The translations under genes and the position numbers were made by a program. Positions 12,000 to 23,700 of a DNA stretch of 64,000 nucleotides are shown here, piece after piece. The stretch lies in the NCBI GenBank assembly GCA_047967505.1, contig CM106538.1; one strand, given 5' to 3'. The DNA comes from Dipteris shenzhenensis (taxonomy: Eukaryota > Polypodiophyta > Polypodiopsida > Gleicheniales). The notes below the pieces were generated by a model. It ran no database searches and was not told the DNA's origin. It saw only the letters and a list, made by a program, of their open reading frames with translations. Every line of letters starts with the position of its first letter. Within the stretch, counting starts at the first letter, position 1.

Positions 12000-14716
12000 C
12001 CCTTCCAAGATGTATTTCATGTATTGCACGATGCTTTTCTCCTTTGAGTTTTGTCAGGAGAGCTTCTCATACTTGATAAAAGTCCTTTTCTTGCCCAAAA
12101 AAATAAAGGACTATTTAGTCCTTGTTATGTTGACTTCATACATATGCAAAGAGTGTGACTTGTAACACCTTTGTGTTGAAATAAATGAATAATATTTGCA
12201 TTAAAAAGTAATACAACCCATACGAGTGCTAAAATATATTACATATGGCTGATTCTCTATCTTTGTTTTATAAATACGTTTACTCGAGCTCTTCTTTGTT
12301 TAAAATCACCATAAGGCCTTACAAAACTCCTCTCAAACGATGAACCTCTTTATATTCACCATAGGATATCCCAATTTTTTGACTATCTTTTTTTGCATAT
12401 AATGTGAATGACCTATGTAGATTATCTATAGCTTGATGAAAATATAAACCATTTGAGGCCATTCGATAAACCTAAAGCCACTCGAAAGTAGTGCAAAATT
12501 GGAGAAAAGAAATAGTGAGAATGATTCAAGATATAGATGTCGACTTTCGAGAGCCAACGTGAGCCATCAAGGTCATCTTTAGGATTTCATTACGTAACTA
12601 CCAATTTCACAAATAGACAAATCACATGATCAAATCTCCATGGTCAAACTTGAACAATTTAATGAAGCAGAATCCAAGGATCACAATTAGATGGCCATTC
12701 TAGTTTGTCAAAGAGAACCCAAATCACACCTCAAAGTGAGGAGTATACACCCTCACTTTTACGACTTATACATTGCATGGGTTGTAGCCTTTGGATATAT
12801 CTATCTTCAAAGCATTTTTTCAAAGGAGCGAAAGGGAACTAAAGAATTTGAAAAGGCAAGTACTAATCAAAACTTGCTAGGATTGAATTTCGAGCTCTTG
12901 TAGCCACCTCTAAGGAAGGCAAGATTCATGAGCTCTAAGATATCACTCAAGATCACTACTAAGGAAACGGCTTGCCCTAGTCTTGATTAACAACATTTAA
13001 AGCTGCATATTATACATTTTCGATATTTCAAGAATTGAACCACAATTCCCTAATATAACATTTCCCATCATGGTCAAATCTTGCAATTCGCATATCTCAT
13101 CTTCAAATTGTTTCTCGAAATGTCCTACACAAAGTTCCACACATGGCTGCTATGTGTGGCCCTCACCTAAGCTTCAAGTGTCCTCTTCTCTACAATCATA
13201 TGTTCAGTTTTTTAATCTTTTGAATGGCTCTATCAAACTCAAGGTATTAGGGAGCCGCTAGCAATGAGTTTTGCAGATTTGACCGAGACATGTAATTTAT
13301 GTCATGTTTGCAGATCAAATGCAAAATGATGGCTTGATATACATAACACTTTTAGTTAAGCTGCATTTCAATACATAACGTTATTTCAATTACAAGTTAT
13401 TGAAATTCATGTCGTGCACTATGATCATGACCCTTTTTAGTCTTTGTGGGACTTCCAAATAACTCCCACATTTGCCTTGCATCTTTCAACTGATCCAAGT
13501 GTACAAATGTTCTAACAGACTCTTATGCTCTCTGAATTTTCACTCCAAGAACCATGAGAAATCATTCATCTACGAAAAGAATACAAAACCTAAACTTGAC
13601 ACCATCAAGGAAACCTTATTTAAACACGCATAAACATATATATATGCATACCTACACACACACACACGGTATATTAATAATACTTCATGGAAACTTCTTG
13701 ACAATAATCTTCAGCATTACTACTCATTAACTTGTTGCATGGAAAAAGAAAAAACACACTTCATTTAACTCAAAGCCAAGAAAAGATAAAGCAGACATGA
13801 AATGCAGATATGAAATGGAACTGCACACAGAGCAGAACTCGCCTTTAAAACACCAACAAGATTTCTCCTCCATAATTTCAGTCCTTTCGCGAGAGTCCTT
13901 GCCAAGAGCAAAGCACATCCCAAATCAAGTTTTGTACCTTTTAAAGTCTGACATTGTAACTTTCCAGACAAGGATTTACACTGCTGATGCAGGTTACAAA
14001 GGGTGCACTCCAGAAAATGGCTAAGTGCGTTCTGTTTACATTAGTCATCACAACTTGATATTCACTGAGAAAGATAAGCCTTCTGCTCCTCCTCCAGCCA
14101 CCTCCATAAATCAGTGCTAAAGCAGCACAAAACCCACATTCGTATGTTTACTGTGTCCTTACTTTAAACAGAAATACAGCTGTATGCTAACCAGTGCCAC
14201 AAAACCTAGCTTAGATTGAAACATGAAGACCTGAACAGTCCCCTTGTGAGCATTGCCGTCCATTTGACAATATAAAATTGAGATAACTGCCAATCCCTTT
14301 CTCAGCAGAGACAAGCAATCCTTCCAGGCCAAAATCCAAAGCACTGGATGCCCAAGGACATATTGAGACACATTGAGCAATATATTTCTCAACCCCTTCC
14401 ATCCCTTTTAAAGCTCATTAGTAAATTAAATCATGAGGAAACCACCTTTGAAGTTGTGCGCAAGGAAATAATCTCTGAGCATGGCTTAAAGATATGGCTC
14501 ATTGCAATGACCTCTGAATGATGTGTGCATAATTGGCTTGCAACTCAATAACTGGCTTTCCTCACATGAAGCTACTTGAATGGATAGCGATCACCATAAT
14601 TGCATATGGCATAGCTTCCCTTCTCTTCTTAAAAGATATACACAGATTGACTTGCGAGCTTATACCTTACAAGAACTAACTGCAAAGTCCTATGCCAAGT
14701 GTCATCGAACAAAATC
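12000..14716. other. Intergenic DNA and probable PP4C 3' UTR
   Basis: Nothing coding was recognised from 12000 to about 13700. A short (TA)/(CA) microsatellite lies near 13635-13670. The last several hundred bases before 14717 lie downstream of the PP4C stop on the minus strand and should contain its 3' untranslated region; the cleavage site cannot be fixed from sequence alone. Confidence 0.4.
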
Positions 14717-14767
14717 TCACAAAAAGTAATCTGGTGCCGGTTTCTTTGATGGAACACCTCTCGCTTC
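14717..14767 (-). CDS. PP4C: PP4C exon 8: 51-bp terminal coding exon
   Basis: The acceptor CTGAGCAG precedes 17 codons, [16 protein letters not shown] plus TGA. The exon lies 9.2 kb from exon 7 and is too short to stand out as an open frame. It was found by looking for the conserved PP4 tail after exon 7 ended in EAAPQ. The phase fits exactly (exon 7 ends on a complete codon). The tail carries the residues that in other species bind the methyltransferase LCMT1 and the PP4 regulatory subunits. Confidence 0.93.
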   Translation of the reverse strand, partial: EARGVPSKKPAPDYFL

Positions 14768-17700
14768 CTGCTCAGAAGAACCAAGGCCTATATTAATAGA
14801 TTTCTTATAGAGGGGAGAAATGCAAGCGATTCAAGTCATGCTCTTCAAGTTTACCTGGTTTCCATCACAAGAAAGGAAATGGGGCCTGCAGTGTAGGGCC
14901 ACGTGTCGGGCCAAGCATGTAGGGTAGAGTGCATGGACTAGCTAGGGCCTGGAGCAGTCAGAAGCAGCAGCAGCAGGTCCAGTGTAGAGCTTGGGCTTTT
15001 ATAAGGCCTGGGACCAGTTCTGAGCAACTTACAAACCTAGTTATTGGAAATTAGTTCTCTAAAGGACTTGAGTGCTTTCTTGGTTTGGCAGGGATTAACA
15101 TCTCTGATCACCAATATACGAACCAACAGGAGACAGACAAATTTGTATCTGCTACAGAGCAGCTCCTTTTTCATAGAAAAGGGAGCACCATGACACGATT
15201 TCATGTTTGGTACACAAAAGTAAAAATAAGTAAATATGTTGCAACCAAGGTTTTGTAAGAGCAATGCCATCGGTCAGAAGTAATCCTAGTGAGACAATCC
15301 ACAATGAGAGCAACAATGATGTAGAACATCCCAAAACAAGAATCAAAATAGGGCTGACATATGTAGAAATAAGGATTGATGGGCTGCTTCTAGACTAGGA
15401 CATGAAGCAATTTATTTGAGCGAGGGAAATGATTAGCACAATCGCATTTTAGACAAAAGAATCTGAGAGTAAACCATGTATATTAAATATGAGTAGAGCC
15501 AGCGAAAATTCCATCAGACATCACAACAAGACTTAGACACAAGCACCTTTGGAGGCTTCTTAAACAACTTAACTCTGCCTTCAAAGTTTGACAGCCCAAT
15601 ACCATCCCTGACAAATTACAAGCTTGAGGGGAAGCAAGTCAGTCTGCTTCACTCATTTTCAAACAATATAATTCACATGCATGGTGAACTCAAAAACAAT
15701 TAACGAACTTGTGAAACAGACAAGCTTGGGAAGCCAGCTCCCAAAAGCCAAATCAACAAGCATACCATCAGAGTGGATGGAGGACATGAAGCACTGGTTC
15801 TGTTCTGGAGCTAAGAGGCAGAGCCTCTTCTACACACCTCTCCTGCAGAATGTGATCCTATAAGAGCCTGCTTACGCTACAAGTTTTCTAGATTCTGGAA
15901 GGGACGCATGAAGTTTCAATATTATGGGCAGCATACTATAAGAAATCCTAGATTTACTATATTTAGAAATGTGCTAAGGAACAGAAAAGGAGACTGAGAT
16001 AGCAGAGAACAAGGAATAATTGTATTGCTTGAATGTCTGTAGGGTAGATGTTGTTGTCATCCATACAATTGGGCCTCTCTTATATAGAGAGTGAAGAGTC
16101 ACACATGAAAAGGTGTGTACTCCAAAGGGTATGTGCATGAAGAGGTGTGTACCCCTTGTGAAGGGTGTGACCCTTGATGAGAGGGTACATTACAATAGAA
16201 ATGTCTCTTCATTAGAGTCTCTTGTGAAGGGTTGTGCCTCATTAGGAAGTGTCCCGTCGAAAGGGCAAGGGTTGTGCCTCTTAGGAAGTGTCCTGTCGAA
16301 AGGGCATACCCTTCCACAAGTGTCCATTCATCAAACCATCCATAAGTCTAGAAATAGAGAAAGGAATACGTCACAGATCGTGACATCCCCTCCCACTCAA
16401 AAGAAGACCCTGGTGGAGATAATGAACTGATGTAGAAAATATCACGGTAAATTCTGAAAATACTACTGTAAAATGTCAGGGTACTGCTGTAAGTCTTCAT
16501 CAGACTTCCAAGTCGCGTCGGAGTCGTCCAGATCTCGCCAAAGAACAAGGAATTCCGTGATAAGTCGATGTCGAGTCTCTCGCTGTCGATGGTCCAGAAT
16601 ACGCTCAAGAATAAGGAGAACATAATCGTCTTCGATTTCTGGAACATAATCACCTGCAGGAGGAACTGCTTCATCGCCTGGAATGTACGTCTTTAGCTAA
16701 GAAATATGAAATGTCGGATGGATTTTACCCCATGATGGTGGTAATTCCAATTTGTAACTTAAAGGTGAATTTTTCTTGACGATCCGGAAAGGTCCATAGT
16801 ATCTTGGTCGCAACTTAGGAAACACAGACTTAACCGTCTTATAGCGATGTGGGGCTACAAATAATAGCACCATGTCACCAGTGTTAAATTCTAGGTGACA
16901 TCTATGTTTGTTGGCAGACCGTTGATACCGCTCTTGCACTTTTCGCATATGATCCCTAACTTGCAGTAGAATGTCTTGCATTTCTTGAACCAGTTGATCA
17001 ACTAGGGCCACCCGATGTTGAAGTACAAAATTCGTTGGTACAATCGGAGTGTGTCCATAAGCTGCTTGGAATGGAGTCATGCTGATGGCACTATGGAAAG
17101 AGTTATTATAAGCAAACTCAAGGAGTGGTAGATACTCTTCCCAAGCTGCTAGGCGTGACTGAACATAATGTCGAAGCATTTCTTCCAGAACTTGGTTGAC
17201 TCTTTCAATCTGGCCATCTGATTCTGGGTGGTAGGCTGAACTGAACAGTAGAGTTGTACCCAAAGATTCGAACAATGAAATCCAAAAGTGACTGGTAAAC
17301 TTAGGATCTCTGTCGGATATGATATTCTTGGGCAATCCATGGTGTCGGAAGATGTGTTGTATGAAGAGTTTGGCTATGTCCGGAGCCTGTGCACTCCTTT
17401 TGCAAGCAACAAAATGTGCCATTTTGCCAATCGATCAACAATTACCATAATCTGAGTGTTACCTCTAGAGGATCGTTGTAGTGTTGTAAATCCATGGAAA
17501 TACTTTCCCACCTTTCAGTTGGAACTGGAAGAGGCTGAAGAAGTCTTGTTGGAAGTCGTCGGCTTGCTTTCATTTGTTGACAAGATAAGCAAGATGTAAC
17601 CATTTTCATGACGTTGCTTTTCATCTGAGGCCAGTAGTATGTTGCACCACTGGATTACTGCTGGGAATAAGTTCAATTGGGTAATCCACTGGTCGTCGAG

Positions 17701-20700
17701 GTGGTAACTGCTTTGGCAATTCCTGTGGAAAAATATCCAAGTAGGGCTGGAAAAAAGGTTGGTTGAGGTATTCAGGAGGATCCTTTGTTAGTGTCTCCTC
17801 TACTGCCGTAACCAACAGAAGTGAAGTCTTTACTTGGCGTTTACGAACCCACTTCTTTACTTGTAGGACAGAGGCAACTGGGATTGAAGGAGAGTCCCTA
17901 GAACCAGTTAGCTCAATAAGTTTTCCCTGGTGGACAAACTGGATAGTATGGTTGCGAAAACTGATTGATGGATCATAGTCGTAGAGCCACTGTTGTCCAA
18001 GTATGACATCGTACCGAGAAAGAGGCATGATGTCGAAGGTCAACTTGTCCATATAATGTTAGATGCGAAAAGACAAGTTTTTGATCCTGGTGTTGCACAA
18101 GAAGGTAGTTCCATTTGCGAGTTCAATCTGATAGTCCATGAGACTAGGACTGGTGGTTAATCGAAGTTTGTCGACCATAAAACTAGCTAGGAAGTTATAA
18201 GAGCAGCCACTGTCGATGAGGATAGTGACTGTTGTTCCACGAATCGATCCTTGAACACAAAGTACTTGAGTGGCCAGGAAAGGTTCGGGGTTGCTGGCAA
18301 GGCTCAGGTGGATGGTATTTGCCATTCGAACAGCTTTGCCTTTCTTGTCTTGTGCTGGGGTAGCATCTTCTCTTTAGGTTCCATATTGGAATTTTGCTTT
18401 GGTCGCTTGGGACAATCGAACCATCTATGGTCGCCTGTACACATGGTACAAAGTCCTTTTGTGCTGAAGTTGTTCTTCTTGTCAGTGGCCGCACCTTTAT
18501 GTTGGGGATGTCAGTAATGACTTTGTGAAGAAGAAGAGGCACGATCCTTGGAGGAGTGCTTCTGTTGGAATCCAGCATACGATTTCTGAGACTTCTGGGG
18601 ATCTGGAGACTATCGTTGACCTTGATTACCAGAGTTTTTTCGAAACCTGGTGTTATCTTGAGGACGAGCACCTTTGGCCATAGGAGAGTTCTGTGTGCGA
18701 TTAGCACTCTGCTTCCCTGTGTTTTGGAAATCTGTAATGCGCTCTACGTAAGCAATAGCGCCAGCTGTGGTGGTGATGTTTGCTTTAAGGACATCAATGC
18801 GTAACGAGGGATTTAGGCCTGAGATGAAAGCATGAAGGCGATCATCCTCAGTTAAACCATCAATCTCCAGCACCAATGTGGTGAACTGAGAGATGTAGGA
18901 AGACAGGGAACCCGTTTGCTCCAACTGTCGGAGTTTTGAACGTGCTTCGAAGTCCGCATTGGCAGGTATGAACTGCTTACGGAGCACGTGTTCAAAACGT
19001 TCCCATGTTAACACACTTTTGCCGTCCTTTAAGCGTCTTTGCCACCATAGAAAAGCTGTATCCTTGAGGAGGGAGGCTGCCAAGGCGATCTTTTTGCCTT
19101 CAGTGAGGTCAACAGTATCAAAATACATGCGCATTTTTACGAGCCATTGGTCAACTGTTCGGCGATTGCGTTGACCAGTGTAGGCTTCTGGAAGTTTGAT
19201 GTCAATTCTTTTAGTTTTGGAAGCTTGAAGTAAACGGTAGAGGGCACGTAGTTCAGTGTTTTCTACCTCTGGTGGGAATGAATCCGCATAGTCGTCTGGT
19301 TGCGTCACGTCATCCTCTGTATGTGTGGTACTTCAAGAATCTTGAAGTTGTTGAACTTTCTGGACCAAGTCCAAAATGTTGTCCTGAAGCTGGGAAATTT
19401 GAAGTTGCAGTAGTGATTCGCCTTGTACGTTGACTTCAGGGGTCTTTTTTGGACTTGATTCTTTGATCTCTGGAGAGGCTTCACGCGAGCGTTGCGACAT
19501 ATCGGAGATCATGTGAGAAAAGCGCGAACTTGCGCTCTAGTTTGTACCATTCCTGGAAGAAGATTCGGGCTGCTCCCTGAGGTTGCGCATGTTGGAGGGG
19601 GCAAGCAAGGCAGGATGGAACCACCCGTGGAAGTCTGGTAAAGGAGGTCCTGTCTGAGGTAACACTGGTGATGCCAAAAATGGTGTTATTGCTCGTGAGA
19701 GGACAGGAGTAGGTTGCAGGGTCCACGGATCTGAGAAGGGATAAGGAGCTGCTGTCGGAAGTGGAGGATATCCAGGAGAAGGAGTGCCTTCAGAGTGTAT
19801 ATACTGTCTTGAAGAAGGTACAACCTGTAGAGGAGGATATCTGGAAGCTAAAGGAGGTGGAGAGTACCCTAGAGATGCCGAAGGTGAGGGGTAAAATTCT
19901 CTCCAAAGATGGACAGCAAACTCTTGAGGAATATCGGGTTCTCGATATCTTCGTGTCTCGTGGAACACAACCTGTACTGTGCTGAGGAAGTAATGTAACT
20001 GAGGTGCCTCACACAGAAGGTAGAGGATGTGGTCCAAATCACTAGGAGGGCAAGTGACACAGAAGACCCAAGATGCAAAGGCTCCGAAATGGGCTGGTTG
20101 TGCAATCTGAACACGATATTGTGTGGTAGATGATGCCTGAGGTGTCCTTGAAATGCCAGGTGAATTACCAAGGGTTTCCATGCTTTAAGGGAGATTCTTT
20201 CATTTGTTGTAATTTGTTAATGACAAGAGAATCCTTAAAAGCAGATTGGAAAGACTCCACCTGGCAATGATTTAATCTGCCAAATTGTTGCGTAGAAGAG
20301 GCCTGCAAATTTCTGTCCGAAGGTCCATGTTGCAATGGGTGGCGAGGAGCAGATCTGGGCTTGGCATTTAATAGGTTGTCTTCATCGCGATAGGAGGCTG
20401 AAACTGCTGCTGATCTGGCATGAAAAAGGTGGCGAAACAAGGGGAGCAGGCTATCAATGGCGAAAAAAACTGGTTGCAGGCTGATTTGCGGCAAAATGGC
20501 TGGCTGGCGCTGTGCTCACGCTGCAGGCTGGCAGGAAACAGGGCCAAAAAAACCAGCGGGGCTGCAAAATGGCAAGGTGGCTGGCAGCAAAATGGCGAGG
20601 GCTGGCAGCGAAAATGGCGAGGCAAGGCTGGCAGCGAAATGGCGCGGGCTGGCAGCGAAATGGCGAGGCAAGGCTGGCAGCGAACCGGCGCGGGCTGGCA

Positions 20701-23700
20701 GCGAAATGGCGAGGCAAGGCTAGCAGCGAACTGGCGAGAGGCAGGGCTGCATATGGCTAGGGGCTGGCAGCGAAAATGGCGAGAGGCAGGGGCTGCATAT
20801 GGCGAGGAAAGAGGGCAGATCCTGCGTGACCAGATTCCGTACGATGGAGGCGAGCCTGCGTGCAAATCCGTACGGACGTCAAAGGGTGCGTCCCTTTTTC
20901 GTTTGTGGCTGCCTAGGTTGGGTGGTTGCCCAAAAAATAAAATGGTGGGTTTATTTAACCCTAGGGTAGCTAGGGTAAACCTAAGGTTTGGGGCTGGGTT
21001 TTCCATTTTAACCCCTCTAGGTACCCTTTTTATAAGTGCTTGGTGCCTAAAAGGTGTGCCTATTCGAAGGGGTGTGACCCTTGGAATAGGTGCACCTTTT
21101 CATGAAGGGGTGTGTCCCTGTTTTTAAAAGGGGTGTCCCTACATGAATAGGTGTGTCCTTTTGTCCACGATGGGGTGTGTCCCTTGGGTGAGGAGTCGAG
21201 ACTCTTCATCAAAAGGTGTGTCCGATGGTGGAAAAGGTACGTCCCTTGGTTTTGGGACAACCCAAGCACTTGAAAAGACACGATTTTTGTCGTGTCCATT
21301 CACATCAACTCGTGATGTGTGGGAGATGGAGAGGCCATCGATGACTTTAGGCAGGGTTGGTGCTAAAAATTTTTACGCTCATCCTCTCCATCTCTTCCAT
21401 GCACAATGTGCACAGATATCCTTCTAGCGGAAAAGATGTATCAGATCGGCGCTAGAAGGTGGGGGGCATTTCCTACAGGCAGGAGCGAATTTTGCTCTGA
21501 TACCACTGTAAGAAATCCTAGATTTACTATATTTAGAAATGTGCTAAGGAACAGAAAAGGAGACTGAGATAGGAGAGAACAAGGAATAATTGTATTGCTT
21601 GAATGTCTGTAGGGTAGATGTTGTTGTCATCCATACAATTGGGCCTCTCTTATATAGAGAGTGAAGAGTCACACATGAAAAGGTGTGTACTCCAAAGGGT
21701 ATGTGCATGAAGAGGTGTGTACCCCTTGTGAAGGGTGTGACCCTTGATGAGAGGGTACATTACAATAGAAATGTCTCTTCATTAGAGTCTCTTGTGAAGG
21801 GTTGTGCCTCATTAGGAAGTGTCCCGTCGAAAGGGCAAGGGTTGTGCCTCTTAGGAAGTGTCCCGTCGAAAGGGCATACCCTTCCACAAGTGTCCATTCA
21901 TCAAACCATCCATAAGTCTAGAAATAGAGAAAGGAATAAGTCACAGATCGTGACACATACCAATTGTATAAGGCCTATTTCTTTGCTGAATGAGAGATCC
22001 AAACACAGCCATAACAACTTGAGCTGGCACCAAGAAGGCATACATTTTCTCCTGTAACAAGTCCTGCAATGAGTTGCATACATCTCTTAAATCCTGAAAG
22101 CTCAGAAACGACTTCTCGAGCCATCTCTAGATCAGGCTGTACTCGTATTACACATTTCTTTTACCACCTTGTAATGCTGTAATTTGGTCCCATAGGCTGT
22201 TCCCCTCATCTCTGAACCCCAAATCCTGTACAATTCCCTCCCTTGCTCTACTATGAAAACCCTTTCTTGGCCCCGACTCTCAGTCCCAATCCGGTCATCC
22301 AATTGCTTCATCCCAGACTGAATTTTCTTCTTATTGGCATCTTCACCCTACTCTGTAGTAGCAGGCAGTAGCATTCAAAAGGGAAAGGATGCCCAGCAAC
22401 CCTACCCAATTTCCTTCCAGTTGTAGCCATAGCATGGAGCAACAAGAGGACAGAATCATTACCCCTTCACTTAAAGACAGCAGCATGAGCAATATGACCA
22501 ACAGCAGCATGAACAGCAAGGGGCAGTGGAGCATCAGAGAGTCTAGCTCCAGTGCTAACCCCCCCTGCCCCCCCCCCCCCTTCCCTGTGTTTCACTGAGG
22601 TGTGTCACAGCTTGGCCTGGGCTAGTACTCTCTTCTCCAGCCACGGTTCCTATGTCAAACTTGCTCCCTTCCCCAACCTGCTTGTCACCCTCCATCTTCT
22701 GATGCATCTGCTGACTTGCCATCAGTTGTTTGAAGTAGTGCAAATATAAATATCCACTGCTCACTGAGTAGTGGCATCAGTGCATATCGTAACCTATCGT
22801 AGACTCAATAATAAAATCCATGAAGGCATTATCCAATCCATGGTGGACGTAACTTAACAAGCATGTGGAAATTTTGAGGGCACAATTCTTTGGGGAGGGG
22901 TGGTTGTAATGAAGGCAGGGAAGTTTGTGCTAAGTTAGTGTTGCTTAGCATTAGGGGCACAATTAGCTAGCGAGGGTGAAATGTGAGGATCTGGGGAAAG
23001 AACTATAAAAGCCAATCTTGATTGTCATTAATTTTTTTGATTGGTCTATACTTGTCTCTGTTTGGAAATGTGTACTCCATCAGCATCAACTACCGTGTGC
23101 TCCACACTAATCACCCTTGAATCTTCATAGCCTTCATAGCTGTATCCATGAGGTATGAGAAATCCATTTGCAACATGAAACATACCACATTTGGATCTGA
23201 TCAGATGCATGATGATGACTTGACCTCCCTCAAATCATGTAGAATGAAGTCCTCTCACAATCAGGATACTGACTTAAGAATCACACTCTCGTATTGTCTA
23301 TGACGTTGATGAGAAAGGGACAAACTTCTTGAATATAGAGCATGAAAGCTGAATCCCCTGTTCTGGCGTGTGTCACCAGTGTACAGGTCCTACACAATTT
23401 GTAGAGTTCAGATCTAGTTCAATAGAGTCTAGGGTTCCCATTTTTAAGAGGCGTATAAAACATTTGATCTTTCTCCACCCTTGTGTGTTCTCTCTGCTCT
23501 CACAAACTTCACAAGTGTCATCAAATCCATCTACTAGGAAGTGACCCGAAGAAGAAAACAGCAAGTTTAAGAATGCCAAAACTTGCTCCAAACTGGAGGC
23601 ACACAGTTTGTCAGGCAGATATTGCAAGATAACTTTGAGGTGAACAACGCAGGCAGAACTTTGCGACTCAAGATTCACTGTTTGAGAATGAGAGAGGGAG

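Larger units (their letters stand above)
15937..21955 (-). mobile_element. Element A: young Ty3/gypsy chromovirus lacking RT
   Basis: A complete LTR retrotransposon, 6019 bp, on the minus strand within PP4C intron 7. It has two 449-bp LTRs, flanking 5-bp target duplications CATAC (15932-15936 and 21956-21960), a primer-binding site complementary to initiator tRNA-Met next to the right LTR, and a polypurine tract next to the left LTR. In coding order it has a proline-rich leader frame, gag with a zinc knuckle, aspartic protease, the very start of reverse transcriptase, then a jump straight into integrase, and a C-terminal chromodomain. Reverse transcriptase and RNase H are missing. The LTRs differ at only 4 positions, so insertion was recent. 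Several frameshifts and two in-frame stops mean it cannot make its own full polyprotein. Confidence 0.95.
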
